A stretch of DNA of 64,000 nt, from NCBI RefSeq assembly GCF_018402495.1, contig NZ_JAGYIU010000006.1, forward strand, positions 1 through 64,000, in the 5' to 3' direction. Below are positions 7,847 through 17,901 of the stretch, one piece after another. The DNA comes from Pseudoalteromonas sp. Lineage in GTDB: Bacteria; Pseudomonadota; Gammaproteobacteria; Enterobacterales; Alteromonadaceae. The translations under genes and the position numbers were made by a program. The notes beneath the pieces are model-generated. The model was not told the origin of the DNA, did no database searches, and saw nothing but the letters and a program-made list of their open reading frames with translations. How positions within the stretch are numbered: the stretch's first letter is position 1; the number at the start of each line of letters is the position of its first letter.

Positions 7847-9224
7847 ACATTAACCCACCTTGGGTTAATTTAGCTGGATTGAGTAATGCCTCTAATTCTG
7901 AGCGAGATAGGTCTGTCTCTTGCTCGGCGATATCAATAATTGGCTTTGCTTGCTGGTAAGCTTGTTTGGCAATTTTTGCTGCTTTTTCATAGCCAATCAC
8001 AGGGTTAAGCGCGGTCACTAAAATTGGATTTTTAGTTAATGCTTTATCAATCTGAGTTTGATTTACTTTAAAGCTAGCTATCGCTTTATCTGCTAATAGC
8101 TGTGCGCTGTTAGTAAGTACCTCAATACTTTGCAGAATATTATACGCAATTACGGGAAGCATCACGTTAAGCTCAAAATTGCCCGCCTGGCCGGCTATCG
8201 TAATTGTTGTGTCGTTACCTATTACTTGCGCACTAACCATAGCAGCCGCTTCTGGGATCACTGGGTTCACTTTGCCAGGCATAATAGATGAACCAGGCTG
8301 CAATGCTTCAAGCTCTATTTCACCAAGTCCCGCAAGCGGCCCTGAATTCATCCAACGCAAATCATTAGCTATTTTCATCTGCGCAACTGCATAAACTTTT
8401 AATTGCCCTGATAAAGCTACAATGGCGTCTTGCGAGCCAATATTATAAAAAAAGTTATCACTGGGGATAAAGTTAATCCCTACTTTTTCACTTAGCTGTT
8501 TGGCAAATAGCGTAGCAAATTGTGGATCGGCATTAATACCGGTGCCGACTGCTGTCCCCCCCTGAGCTAGCTCACAGACACGTATTAGTGCATGCTCAAT
8601 ACCTCTGGCTGCGTGCTTTACCTGCGATTGCCATGCGCTGAGTGTTTGCTCAAAGGTCACTGGCATAGCATCCATTAAATGAGTGCGCCCAGTTTTAACT
8701 ATATGACCGATGTCTGCTTTTTTCTGCTCTAAGACATCGGCTAAGTTTGTTAGTGCGGGCAGTAATTTTTTATCAACACTGATAGCACTGCTTAAGGCGA
8801 TTGCTGTGGGAATAACGTCATTCGAGCTTTGCCCCATATTCACATCGTCGTTAGGGTGAATAGGTTGATTAGCATGTTTTGAAGCCAAACTTGCAATAAC
8901 TTCGTTGGCATTCATATTTGAGCTGGTACCTGAGCCTGTTTGAAAAATATCAACGGGGAAATGCTCATAATGCTGACCATCAATAATTTCTTGGCAGGCA
9001 TGCTCGATTGCATTTGCTTTTGTTTTATCTAAATGGCCCAGCTTTAAATTGGTTAATGCAGCGGCTTGTTTTATATACGCTAAGGCAATAATAAATTGCT
9101 GTGGCATGGTGAGGCTGCTAATTGTAAAGTTATTAATGGCGCGTTGGGTTTGTGCTTTATAAAGTGCGTCAGCGGGCACGTCGAGTGTGCCCATGCTATC
9201 TGATTCTGTTCTAAAGTTACTCAT
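7845..9224 (-). CDS. fumC: Class II fumarate hydratase
   Basis: The 459-residue protein has the full length of iron-independent fumarases and catalyses fumarate + water = malate in the TCA cycle. The fumarase/aspartase superfamily signature GSSIMPGKVNP is near residue 315, and the substrate-binding segments SGTSSNMNANEV (around 97-108), GRTHLMDAMPV (around 180-190) and GGTAVGTG are present. TAGGAG precedes the ATG. The gene stands alone. Class II enzymes are stable to oxygen and oxidants, unlike the [4Fe-4S] class I type. Confidence 0.97.
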   Translation of the reverse strand: MSNFRTESDSMGTLDVPADALYKAQTQRAINNFTISSLTMPQQFIIALAYIKQAAALTNLKLGHLDKTKANAIEHACQEIIDGQHYEHFPVDIFQTGSGTSSNMNANEVIASLASKHANQPIHPNDDVNMGQSSNDVIPTAIALSSAISVDKKLLPALTNLADVLEQKKADIGHIVKTGRTHLMDAMPVTFEQTLSAWQSQVKHAARGIEHALIRVCELAQGGTAVGTGINADPQFATLFAKQLSEKVGINFIPSDNFFYNIGSQDAIVALSGQLKVYAVAQMKIANDLRWMNSGPLAGLGEIELEALQPGSSIMPGKVNPVIPEAAAMVSAQVIGNDTTITIAGQAGNFELNVMLPVIAYNILQSIEVLTNSAQLLADKAIASFKVNQTQIDKALTKNPILVTALNPVIGYEKAAKIAKQAYQQAKPIIDIAEQETDLSRSELEALLNPAKLTQGGLM

Positions 9225-9362
9225 TAGTACTCCTAAAAAAGAGAATATATGACATTAAACTACGCTATATAAAAAGATATGGTGCTGTTGTTGCTATTTA
9301 CAACGGTATAGCTAAAAAGTAGAGGGCGTCAAGGCAAGTTAACGAATGGGGTTAAAACTAAA

Positions 9363-9393
9363 AAGTCGACTTAAACGGATTTTAAGTCGACTT
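9363..9393 (-). terminator. Terminator of the small gene upstream of fumC
   Basis: On the minus strand AAGTCGACTTAAA pairs over 13 bases with TTTAAGTCGACTT across a 5-base loop and is followed by TTTAGTTTT. Each arm contains the 10-base palindrome AAGTCGACTT, so the site reads at first as two operators. It ends the gene at 9441-9626. Confidence 0.65.
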
Positions 9394-9440
9394 AAATAAT
9401 GTATTTATATAAACAGCCAGTTACAAGGCTAAACAGAATT

Positions 9441-9626
9441 TTAATTGTAGCCAAGAATAAATATTTGGTCTGTTTCATGTTTGTTTTGTGCCTTTTGAGT
9501 ATGTTTTACATGAGAAAGTAAGTCGATGACTGTGGCTCTACAATCTGTTTCATGACTCGTTTTATCTAGGCTTTTATCGGTAATTGCCATTACAGCGTCT
9601 ACGGCGGTATAGGGTGAAATATACAT
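9441..9626 (-). CDS. Small hypothetical protein
   Basis: A 61-residue protein is predicted from the ATG at 9626, which has AAAGGAT 3-4 bases upstream; the ATG at 9656 has no such site. It has no membrane segment or signal. The sequence (MYISPYTAVDAVMAITDK at the start, several His and Asp/Glu residues later) matches nothing I recognise. A clear terminator follows, which supports a real transcript. Confidence 0.5.
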   Translation of the reverse strand: MYISPYTAVDAVMAITDKSLDKTSHETDCRATVIDLLSHVKHTQKAQNKHETDQIFILGYN

Positions 9627-9819
9627 AATGTTATCCTTTTGTCGTTTAGTACTCATTAAGTGAGTAATTTAATAAAAGCATATAGCGTACCAGCTCGGTA
9701 AATATAATTTAACGTATTGAAATTAAAGTTATTTTATTATTTTGGTTAATTTACTCACGACAAAATAGCTGAAATTTGTTTTACTATTGTGCATTCATTT
9801 GCAATTTAGGTGCATCAGT

Positions 9820-10410
9820 ATGACCAAACCGTTTTCACAAGCCTGCGAAAATAATAAAAATCATATACTTAAGGCTTTGCAGCCTGCATTGCAAAATGCA
9901 GGGTCGGTACTTGAGATAGGCTCGGGGACGGGTCAACATAGTGTTTTCTTTGCCCAAAAACTGCCACATTTACAATGGTATACCAGCGATCGAGAGGTTA
10001 ATCATCAAGGAATTAGGCTATGGCATGATGAGGTACAACTGACAAATTTGCATCCGCCTTTGCAACTAGACCTAAACGATCCTTGGCCAGTAAAAAAGGT
10101 TGATGCAATTTATACTGCAAATACCTTTCATATAGTGAGCTGGAAATTAATCACGCGTTTTTTTGCTGGAGTAAATCAGCACTTAAACGAGCAAGGGGTG
10201 GTATGTGTGTATGGCCCTTTTAAATATAAAGGGGAATTTACCAGCCCCAGTAATGATGAATTTAACAGTTTACTGCAAAGTCGCGATCCACTTAGTGGTA
10301 TCCGTGATTTCGAAGCGATTGAGCAACTTGCAGTGCAATCAGGGCTTAAGTTACTCAGCGATACTGCGATGCCTGCAAATAATCAGTTACTCATTTTTAA
10401 ACGGCAATAA
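9820..10410 (+). CDS. DUF938 SAM-dependent methyltransferase
   Basis: The ATG at 9820 gives the characteristic family start MTKPFSQACENNKNHIL. The 196-residue protein has the SAM-binding motif LEIGSGTGQHSVFFAQ near residue 32 and then IYTANTFHIVSW, typical of DUF938 proteins. The methyl acceptor is unknown. Its last 24 bases overlap the convergent gene at 10387-11526. Confidence 0.85.
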   Translation: MTKPFSQACENNKNHILKALQPALQNAGSVLEIGSGTGQHSVFFAQKLPHLQWYTSDREVNHQGIRLWHDEVQLTNLHPPLQLDLNDPWPVKKVDAIYTANTFHIVSWKLITRFFAGVNQHLNEQGVVCVYGPFKYKGEFTSPSNDEFNSLLQSRDPLSGIRDFEAIEQLAVQSGLKLLSDTAMPANNQLLIFKRQ

Positions 10411-11526
10411 AGAGCTGCATTGTTGTTTGTAAATGTCGATATGTTGGCATTCGCGTTCTAAGTAATCTGCAATAGCATGATTAAAATCGGGGTGAACAAT
10501 GTGATGGACAGAGTAAGTGGTTATCGGTTGGAAACCACGTGCTATTTTATGCTCTCCTTGTGCACCGGCATTAAAGCACTGAATGTTATGCTTAATAGCA
10601 TAATCAATCCCTTGGTAATAACACAGCTCAAAGTGAAGAGAATCAACCTCTTCGCTTGCTCCCCAATAACGCCCATAAAGAGTATTGTCACCAATTAAAC
10701 TTAAGGTGGCGGCAATGACGTGTTGGTCTTTTTTGGCTAGCATAATGAGCAATTTGTCAGCCATTAAGGCGTGTAGCAAGCTAAAAAACTCACTGTTTAA
10801 GTAGCCTAAATGGCCCGAACGTTTTAAATAAGTGCGTTGATAAAACTCACAAAAAAGCTGCATTGTGGCAGTAGTAATCTGCTCACCTTTAAGCCATTCA
10901 ATACTGATATTCTGTTGTGTAATTTTAGCACGCTCTTTTTTAACTGCTTTGCGCTTACGGGCATTAAAGGTTTTTAAAAAATCGTCAAAATTTTTAAAGT
11001 TATTATTAAACCATTGAAATTGCACGCCGGTTCTTCGCATCGCGCCGATATCATAAAGGTGGCTGGCTTGTGCTTTATCGCAAAAGTTTACATGCCAGCC
11101 TGACCATGCCTGTTCTGCGCAGTGGCTATTAAGTTGCTCTGTTATATATTCATACACTAACTTTGGATTGCTATGGATAATACGTATTCTTTGTCCCTCA
11201 ATCGGGCTAAAGGGAATACCGCACAGCCATTTAGGGTAATAATCTAAGCCATTTTTTTCATAAGCTTCAGCCCATGCCCAGTCAAATACATATTCACCGT
11301 AGGAGTGCGCTTTTAAGTAGCCAGGGGCAAGGGCAACTAGTTTATCGCCTTCATAAACGGCTAAGTGGTGAGGCTGCCAACCTGTTTTTGCGCTTACACA
11401 TTGGCTTTGCTCAAGTGCATATAAAAAAGCGTGTTGAGTAAAAGGGTCACTACCAAAAAAATAATGCCATTGTGTTGCGTCAATTTGGTTGATGCTATTA
11501 AACCATTGATGTGAAAAGTGGCTCAT
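10387..11526 (-). CDS. GNAT/FemAB-like acyltransferase family protein (COG3146 type)
   Basis: The 379-residue protein matches the family sometimes labelled peptidoglycan biosynthesis/recognition protein: an N-terminal half with PLAPGYLKAHSYGEYVFDWAWAEA-like content, a basic NARKRKAVKKERAKI helix near residues 188-202, and a C-terminal acetyltransferase-like half (ATLSLIGDNTLYGRYWG; FNAGAQGEHKIARGF). The acceptor and acyl donor are unknown. It is cytoplasmic, with no signal peptide. The ends of this gene and the methyltransferase overlap tail to tail. Confidence 0.75.
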   Translation of the reverse strand: MSHFSHQWFNSINQIDATQWHYFFGSDPFTQHAFLYALEQSQCVSAKTGWQPHHLAVYEGDKLVALAPGYLKAHSYGEYVFDWAWAEAYEKNGLDYYPKWLCGIPFSPIEGQRIRIIHSNPKLVYEYITEQLNSHCAEQAWSGWHVNFCDKAQASHLYDIGAMRRTGVQFQWFNNNFKNFDDFLKTFNARKRKAVKKERAKITQQNISIEWLKGEQITTATMQLFCEFYQRTYLKRSGHLGYLNSEFFSLLHALMADKLLIMLAKKDQHVIAATLSLIGDNTLYGRYWGASEEVDSLHFELCYYQGIDYAIKHNIQCFNAGAQGEHKIARGFQPITTYSVHHIVHPDFNHAIADYLERECQHIDIYKQQCSSLLPFKNE

Positions 11527-11617
11527 AATGCTTTGCCTACTATTTTTTAAGTGGGTTGCTGATTAATTTTGGTAATATTGCGACAGCCATATTTGGTTTT
11601 CTGTTTTTGATAAATCT

Positions 11618-14350
11618 TTATGGTTCATCTGGCGCAATATATTGAGATAGGCACTGTATAAGCTTATCGAGTTCGAGAGGTTTTGCAAGATGTTCGTTAA
11701 AACCAATTGCTAAGGCATTGGCTTTATCTTCAGGCATTACATCAGCAGTTAAGGCAATAATTGGTAATTGCTCAGTACTTTTAGTTTTCCGTATCAATGC
11801 TGTGGCTTGGTAACCGTCCATAATCGGCATTTGGCAATCCATTAATACTAAATCGAAGTCATTTATTTTAACTTGTTCTACTGCTAATTCGCCATTTTCA
11901 ACCAGTGTTGGGGTAATCCCTAAAGAGCTAAGCATTGCTTTTATGACTAATTGATTGACGCTGTTATCTTCTGCAACCAGTATTTTTAGTTTACTTAAGT
12001 CAACATGCTGGTGTATGTGCTTTGCCGTTACTTGTTGCGCTGCACATGTATTTAACTCGACAGACAGAGTAAAAGTAGAGCCCTTACCTGGCTCGCTTTG
12101 TACGCTGATATCTCCAGACATTAATAAGCTAAGTTCTTTTGCGATTGCTAAACCAAGCCCTGTGCCACCAAATTTACGTGATGTTGAGCTATCGGCTTGG
12201 GTGAATGCATCAAATAATTTACTTTGCTCTGATGGCGCAATACCGATGCCCGAGTCCTTAATAGTCAAGGTAACTTGCCTACGTTTATCGGTGATCTCCT
12301 TGCTGTATGCGCTAACACTTACTTCACCTTCATAGGTAAACTTAATGGCGTTACTACATAGGTTTAATAAAATTTGCTCAATTCGCATAACATCACCTTC
12401 AAACCAAATATCGGTTGGTAATTGGTTATCAACTTTCCAGTGAATGCCTTTTTGTTCTGCGCTTTGCTCGAACATACTACTGATCCGAGCAAGAAGCGCA
12501 TTCAAATCAAAAGGAGCGACTTCTAAGGTGAGCTTTTGTGATTCAATTTTAGAGATATCGAGTACATCATTGATTAAACTTAACAATGATTTAGACGCTA
12601 AATTAATTTTATTTAAATAATCAGAAAGAATTTCAGGGCTATCTTCATTTTTAGCTAGGGTTGAAAAGCCAATCACAGCGTTAAGTGGGGTGCGAATTTC
12701 ATGGCTCATATTTGCTAAAAATCGGCTTTTAGCTTGATTTGCTAAATCAGATTGCTTTTTAGCCCTAACGAGTGAGCGAGTACGTTCTGCTACCAAGCGC
12801 GACAGTGCAAGGTGTTGGTTATTAAATAACAGTAATATCAGTAAAATGAGGGAGCTTACAATGACCTGTAAAATAAGTAAAAAGAGGGTCATATGATTGT
12901 TTTGATGCGGCAGGAACTCATCTTTAATGGTTAAATCAACCAGCCATGTTTGCCCTGCAAAATTAATCGTAATGGTTGTAAGCTTATTGCTTTTGGTCGG
13001 TATATTTTCGGCGTTTGAATAAAACGGGTTGGTAGTATTAGCTTCATAAATAGCGATATTAAACATCTTATTTTGTGCTTGGGTAATCGACTGAGCAAGT
13101 ATGTTTTTTACTAAAAATACACCTGTTGCGTAGCCTTTAATTGAGGCAACTTCGTTATTTTGTTGATACACAGGAGCAAATAATAAATACGCAGGTTCAG
13201 GTTGTTTTGCTTGAACTAACTGAATTATTTTAGTGCCCACAGGGCGATTTTTAATGCGTGGGTCGAGTAAAGTCTCACGGCGATCTTTACGAGAATTGAG
13301 ATTAAAACCTATGGCAGATTGGTTTTCTGCAAAAGGAGCAATATAGGTAATAACCACCAATGGATCGTTGTTTGATAATGGCGCCCCTTTAATGCTCGGA
13401 TCAAAGCTGTATGCAGTATAAACTTCATTGAGCTGTTTGTTAAAGTCACTGACCTGAGCCTGATTAATTTTGCGGTTCCATGAAAATGCTTTAATAAATG
13501 AATGCTCAGCCAATAGTTGGGCACTGTAGCTATTAAACTCTTGCCTGCTTAAAGTTGGCGTTGATTGTATTTGGCTTGCAAGGCTTTGTACGGTTATTTG
13601 GCTGAGGTTTAAATTGCTCAGTAAACTGTTTTCAATGATAGATGTTTCACGCTTGGCAATTTGTATTGAATTTGAATAAGCCTCTTGATTATATAGCTTA
13701 GTGGTTAAGGCTACAGAGATGAATAACACCGAGCATACTGCGATAGTAGGTAATGGGGTGACATATTGTCGTTTAAATTTAGGTTGTAATAACGCCAATA
13801 AAAAGGGGGTTGCGATCAGTACGCCGAGAGAGTCACCTAGCCACCAAAAAATAACGTTTTTCCAATGATTTTCAATGCTGTAAGCGGGGTTGAACTGGCT
13901 TAAAGCATAGACGCCAATATTGGCCGATATGAGGCTAACAACAATACCGACGACAAAAATAAAATAAATTATTGATTGGCGTTGTTTTAAATACAGCGGA
14001 TGGCCTAGCCAGTACTTTAAAAGAGCAGCGCCAATCATCCCTTGCAGCACAGCGCCAAAGCCGATTAGCAGTACTTGTTCTAGTGTATTACCAATTAAAA
14101 CCTGATCAGTAATAACGTTATCACCGGTACTTAAATTAAAGGCGACAGAGGCAATAAATAATGCTGGGATAAAGCGCCACCACCAGATGAAACAGCCCAC
14201 TAGGGCGATACCTGCAGGGAGCCAAATAGGGATGACTTGTGTTTGAAAGGCAAAATTAGTTAATAACTTACCAGTTATAAAGTAAGCAACCGCAAACGAT
14301 ATGTAAAAAACAAAAGAACTGGATGTTGAACCAAAAATCTTCACATGCAT
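11618..14350 (-). CDS. Hybrid sensor histidine kinase: MASE1-CHASE-HisKA-HATPase-REC
   Basis: 910 residues. The N-terminal 215 residues hold about eight membrane helices of MASE1 type. A periplasmic CHASE-like sensor domain (about 220-480) and another helix (about 483-505) follow. The kinase core has the H-box [16 protein letters not shown] (His near 550), N-box and G-boxes ([16 protein letters not shown]), then a receiver (about 790-905) with the phospho-accepting Asp in [11 protein letters not shown] and Lys in LAKPLE. There is no HPt domain or DNA-binding regulator beside it. The start is ATG 14350; GTG 14344 has better spacing from AAGG. The ligand is unknown. Confidence 0.93.
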   Translation of the reverse strand: MHVKIFGSTSSSFVFYISFAVAYFITGKLLTNFAFQTQVIPIWLPAGIALVGCFIWWWRFIPALFIASVAFNLSTGDNVITDQVLIGNTLEQVLLIGFGAVLQGMIGAALLKYWLGHPLYLKQRQSIIYFIFVVGIVVSLISANIGVYALSQFNPAYSIENHWKNVIFWWLGDSLGVLIATPFLLALLQPKFKRQYVTPLPTIAVCSVLFISVALTTKLYNQEAYSNSIQIAKRETSIIENSLLSNLNLSQITVQSLASQIQSTPTLSRQEFNSYSAQLLAEHSFIKAFSWNRKINQAQVSDFNKQLNEVYTAYSFDPSIKGAPLSNNDPLVVITYIAPFAENQSAIGFNLNSRKDRRETLLDPRIKNRPVGTKIIQLVQAKQPEPAYLLFAPVYQQNNEVASIKGYATGVFLVKNILAQSITQAQNKMFNIAIYEANTTNPFYSNAENIPTKSNKLTTITINFAGQTWLVDLTIKDEFLPHQNNHMTLFLLILQVIVSSLILLILLLFNNQHLALSRLVAERTRSLVRAKKQSDLANQAKSRFLANMSHEIRTPLNAVIGFSTLAKNEDSPEILSDYLNKINLASKSLLSLINDVLDISKIESQKLTLEVAPFDLNALLARISSMFEQSAEQKGIHWKVDNQLPTDIWFEGDVMRIEQILLNLCSNAIKFTYEGEVSVSAYSKEITDKRRQVTLTIKDSGIGIAPSEQSKLFDAFTQADSSTSRKFGGTGLGLAIAKELSLLMSGDISVQSEPGKGSTFTLSVELNTCAAQQVTAKHIHQHVDLSKLKILVAEDNSVNQLVIKAMLSSLGITPTLVENGELAVEQVKINDFDLVLMDCQMPIMDGYQATALIRKTKSTEQLPIIALTADVMPEDKANALAIGFNEHLAKPLELDKLIQCLSQYIAPDEP

Positions 14351-14417
14351 CCTTGTTAAATATTATTTTTATAGTGAAATCTCAGTATAGCGAATCGGCA
14401 GTAAATAGTATTATTTT

Positions 14418-14873
14418 TTAAAGTGGTAGCTGTTTTTTACTGAATGATTGCTTTAATACAACGGTTGATTCTATGTTGGCGATACAGCTTAAGCTTCCCA
14501 GTTGGTGTTTTACAAACTGCTCATAACTTTCTAAATCCTGAGAGATAATTTTTAATAAATAGTCGTGGCTGCCTGAGATCACAGAACACTCAAGTACATG
14601 CGGTAGCTTTTCTACATGTTGTTCAAACTGTTGTGCCGCACTCACTGAATTTTGGCACAGTCGCACAAAAGCATAAACCAGTACATTAAGGTTGAGCGAC
14701 TTAGGGTTAATGGCAGCGTGATAGCCCGTAATTACATGTTCCTGCTCAAGCTTTTTGATACGTCTAAGAGTCGGGGTGTCTGATAGGTTAATGGTATTGG
14801 CTAATTCAGAAACCGACATACGGGCATGCGATTGTAAGGCAATCAGTAACTGCTGATCTTTTTTATCTAACAT
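14418..14873 (-). CDS. Lrp/AsnC family transcriptional regulator
   Basis: The 151-residue protein has an N-terminal winged-helix DNA-binding domain (MLDKKDQQLLIALQSHAR...LSDTPTLRRIKKLE) and a C-terminal RAM domain (about 65-140) that in this family binds an amino acid and makes octamers. It is divergent from the PrnB-like/kynureninase-like pair with a 136-base shared promoter region. Lrp/AsnC members often control the adjacent amino-acid metabolism genes, so a tryptophan-related effector is plausible; this is inference from position. Confidence 0.9.
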   Translation of the reverse strand: MLDKKDQQLLIALQSHARMSVSELANTINLSDTPTLRRIKKLEQEHVITGYHAAINPKSLNLNVLVYAFVRLCQNSVSAAQQFEQHVEKLPHVLECSVISGSHDYLLKIISQDLESYEQFVKHQLGSLSCIANIESTVVLKQSFSKKQLPL

Positions 14874-15009
14874 GACTATGGGATCTTATTAATGATTTTA
14901 ATGTTGGTAGTGATTATTGCTAACTAAAGGTGTTTTTACTATTTTTTTTGGCGTTTTACCCTCAGGGGTTTTTGTTAGCATTAAAACATAATAATAACAG
15001 GGTGTAGTT

Positions 15010-16179
15010 ATGAGTTCTTTTACTGCTAAGTTTGACCGTTGGATAAGATCAGAGTTTGTAAGCTTAAACTCGCAATTAGAACAGCTTTATTGGCAGCAAA
15101 CCGATAAAGCTAATGTTGAGGGGATTGGTGATAGCTTAAAGCTGGCACTAAAAGAGCAAGGCAATGCGCTGATCAGCGATTTATTGGCCGAAGGCAATAC
15201 CGACGAAGGATTTGATAGCGCATTCGATTTGCTTGGTAATGTTGGTTTGTTTATGGCCGCTTGTCGCAGGCATGAGATCACAGAGCCGAGCAGAGAAACA
15301 ACCTCACCATTAGTTGAAGCATCGGCGCTTGCTATGCATATTGGTGCTTCTATTGGAGTAACCCCTCGTTTTGCTACTGCGCATCTAACCACGCATAATA
15401 AAGCCATTAATGGCACCTATAAGCGTTTTACAAACCTTGATGATGAAGCCCTTTTTTTAGATTACAACACCCAAGGTATTTTAGCGTATAAACGTGCGAG
15501 TGATGCTTTATTAAAAATACTGCCATTAGGCATTTCACACCCTGTCACGGCTGAACTACTTGAGGTGGTTAAAACGGCATTAATGGATGTAATAGCGTCG
15601 AATAACGCTTTATACACTCAGCTAGACACCGAACGTTTTTTTAATTGTGTACGCCCATATTACAAGCCTTACAGAGTAGGGAAAGAAGTTTACCGTGGTG
15701 CAAATGCGGGAGATTTTGCCGGCATTAATGTTATCGATATGCTGTTAGGGCTTTGCAGTGCCAATGAGCCGAGTTACTCGCAAATGCTGGTGGATAAATT
15801 TTTATATATGATGCCAGAGGATCAACAAATACTTCGTGAAGCCATGCGTATGCAAAGCCTAATGGATGATTTTTTAGAGGCCGAACAATATAAAAATACA
15901 GACTGGTTTCAAAAGCACGGCAAACTATTTATTCAAGTGTGTAAATTACATGGCGACACCGCTATCGGTCATCATAATCAGCTGGTGGAAAAGTTTATTG
16001 CTCAGCCATCACAGCACATGCAACAACAGCATATGAGTAAAGTAACCGCCAGTGGACCTCCTCTACCGGTACTGCTCGATTCATTAGCTAAGTTAAGAGA
16101 TAGGCGTGCCGCGGCAAAGCGTGACGACATAAATACGCGCTTTGATGATTTAAACACGCTAAAACAGTGGATTAATTAA
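15010..16179 (+). CDS. PrnB family protein (IDO-superfamily, DUF1864)
   Basis: The 389-residue protein matches the family of monodechloroaminopyrrolnitrin synthase PrnB, which shares the all-helical heme fold of indoleamine/tryptophan 2,3-dioxygenases. The C-terminal helix CKLHGDTAIGHHNQLVEKF holds His314, 321 and 322; His314 is near the residue number of the proximal heme ligand of PrnB as I recall it and is my candidate ligand. Its partner (16181) resembles kynureninase, so oxidative cleavage of tryptophan or a related indole is plausible, but PrnB itself does not do ordinary tryptophan oxygenation. No pyrrolnitrin genes are present. It is two bases upstream of its partner. Confidence 0.8.
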   Translation: MSSFTAKFDRWIRSEFVSLNSQLEQLYWQQTDKANVEGIGDSLKLALKEQGNALISDLLAEGNTDEGFDSAFDLLGNVGLFMAACRRHEITEPSRETTSPLVEASALAMHIGASIGVTPRFATAHLTTHNKAINGTYKRFTNLDDEALFLDYNTQGILAYKRASDALLKILPLGISHPVTAELLEVVKTALMDVIASNNALYTQLDTERFFNCVRPYYKPYRVGKEVYRGANAGDFAGINVIDMLLGLCSANEPSYSQMLVDKFLYMMPEDQQILREAMRMQSLMDDFLEAEQYKNTDWFQKHGKLFIQVCKLHGDTAIGHHNQLVEKFIAQPSQHMQQQHMSKVTASGPPLPVLLDSLAKLRDRRAAAKRDDINTRFDDLNTLKQWIN

Positions 16180-16180
16180 T

Positions 16181-17305
16181 ATGGCTAAAAATGATTTTTG
16201 TATGCCACAGGGTTGTTATTTATTAAGCCACTCTGTCGGCCGTCCTCTAAAAGCGAGCTTAGAAAATGCAACTGAACATTTTTTTACTCCTTGGCAAGAA
16301 AGTGTAAAAGAGCCATGGCGACAGTGGTTACCCGCCATTGAAAGATTTACTGAGGCATTAGGGCAGCTATTTAATGCGCCTAGTGAGCAATTTTGTCCTC
16401 AGGTTAATTTATCCAGTGGTTTAACTAAATTGGTTATGTCACACCCTATATTTAATAAACCACACTGCACAGTATTAATGGCGCAGGCTGACTTTCCCAG
16501 TATGGGATTTGTAATGCAAAAAGCACTGCCTGACTGTGCAACAATACGCTACATCCCTGAGCATGAAGACTTGAGTGATAGACAGGTATGGCAGCGATAT
16601 TTAACCCAAGAGATTGATGGGGTCTTTGTTAGTCATGTTTATTCAAATACCGGGGTGCAAGCTCCCATAAGCGATATTGTGGCGCTGAGTAAAGTAACCA
16701 ATACGCTGTCAATTATTGATGTGGCGCAATCAGCAGGGGTTATTCCTGTAGATTTAACTGCGTTAAATGCTGACTTTATGATTGGCTCAAGTGTGAAGTG
16801 GTTATGCGGCGGTCCAGGAGCGGCTTATTTATGGGTAAATCCAAAGCAAATAACACAATGTGAACCAAAAGATGTTGGCTGGTTTTCACATCAAAATCCC
16901 TTTGAGTTTGATATTTCGCATTTTCAATATAACGCTAAAACACTTAGGTTTTGGGGCGGTACGCCCTCGGTACTTCCTTATATTATTGCCGCTCATAGTA
17001 TTGAATATATTGTTGAGTTTGGCGTTGAACAAGTCAGATCGTATAATTTGATGTTACTTGAGTTAATTCAACAGCAATTGGGCGCCTTTTTAAAATCGCC
17101 TATCGCTAAAGAGCAATGTAGTGGCACCGCTATTTTAAATTTTGCTGAGCATCAACAAAGTGTATTAACGGCATTAGAGACAGCAAAAATAAGTATTGAT
17201 GTGCGTAAACTCGGCATCCGTGTTTCACCTCATATATATAATACAACGTCAGAGATACAAACATTTATTGATGTTGTGAAGCACATACTTAAGGCTGCTG
17301 ACTAA
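16181..17305 (+). CDS. Kynureninase-like class V aminotransferase-fold PLP enzyme
   Basis: The 374-residue protein is of PLP fold-type I. The segments IDVAQSAGVIPVDLTALNAD and GSSVKWLCGGPGAAYLWVNP closely parallel kynureninase blocks; Lys206 should bind PLP, and FWGGTPSVLPYI corresponds to the later GTP motif. Kynureninase hydrolyses kynurenine to anthranilate and alanine, but cysteine desulfurases share the fold, so the substrate is not certain. The protein is somewhat shorter than most kynureninases (about 410-420). It follows the PrnB-like gene by one base, so the two are translated from one message. Its last 17 bases overlap the convergent DUF4124 gene. Confidence 0.78.
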   Translation: MAKNDFCMPQGCYLLSHSVGRPLKASLENATEHFFTPWQESVKEPWRQWLPAIERFTEALGQLFNAPSEQFCPQVNLSSGLTKLVMSHPIFNKPHCTVLMAQADFPSMGFVMQKALPDCATIRYIPEHEDLSDRQVWQRYLTQEIDGVFVSHVYSNTGVQAPISDIVALSKVTNTLSIIDVAQSAGVIPVDLTALNADFMIGSSVKWLCGGPGAAYLWVNPKQITQCEPKDVGWFSHQNPFEFDISHFQYNAKTLRFWGGTPSVLPYIIAAHSIEYIVEFGVEQVRSYNLMLLELIQQQLGAFLKSPIAKEQCSGTAILNFAEHQQSVLTALETAKISIDVRKLGIRVSPHIYNTTSEIQTFIDVVKHILKAAD

Positions 17306-17777
17306 GCTGCTGTTTTTTTTGAGTGAGCGCTTCTATTTGTTGTTGTGCTTGCTTGATTTGTGGGTCAAATCGCTGCTTAAGTGCCGCCGTTTCAGTGGTT
17401 ATAGCATTCGCAATTGAGCTGGCCCCTAAGCGATTTGCTTTATCTTGGGTCATGTAATCGATTTGCTGTTTTCTTTGTGTGTATTCTTGTTGGTATTGTT
17501 TAATTTTAAGCTCAAGCTGCACAATATCACGCTCTATTTGTTGCACCGCTAAGTAATCGTCTACGGAGGTGTCGGTAACGGGTGTGTTTTTTTGTTGCAA
17601 TGTATTCGTTTGTATAAGGTTAACGTTTTTAAGTGTCATCACTTTAGCGTTTTCAGCACAAGGTGTTTGGCTAAAAGTAGGCACTCCTTTAATGGTGCAT
17701 TTATAAACCGTCACTTCATTTGCCATGCTAAAAGCACAGGCACCCAAACAACACAGTATTAATATTAGCTTTGCCAT
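17289..17777 (-). CDS. DUF4124 domain exported protein
   Basis: The 162-residue protein has a signal peptide (cleavage about residue 19, after SMA). The segment VYKCTIKGVPTFSQTPCAENA is the short DUF4124 motif with two cysteines. A Gln/Lys-rich coiled coil (about 70-160) follows. It is probably periplasmic, function unknown. AGG lies before the ATG. It is convergent with the PLP enzyme gene. Confidence 0.8.
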   Translation of the reverse strand: MAKLILILCCLGACAFSMANEVTVYKCTIKGVPTFSQTPCAENAKVMTLKNVNLIQTNTLQQKNTPVTDTSVDDYLAVQQIERDIVQLELKIKQYQQEYTQRKQQIDYMTQDKANRLGASSIANAITTETAALKQRFDPQIKQAQQQIEALTQKKQQLSQQP

Positions 17778-17901
17778 GGCTAAACCTAAGTTGGCTCAAA
17801 ATAGCATTTATAATGCACTAAGTTGTAATACCATACAATTTGTTTAATTTAATAGCATGTGCTCCGGATTGCGTTAAATAAAGTCAAGTTAACAAAGGAT
17901 A

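Noticed and set aside
9363..9393. Two AAGTCGACTT operators 21 bases apart before fumC
   Set aside because: On the minus strand the two copies pair as a 13-base stem with a T-run, which fits a terminator of the gene at 9441-9626 better than operators.
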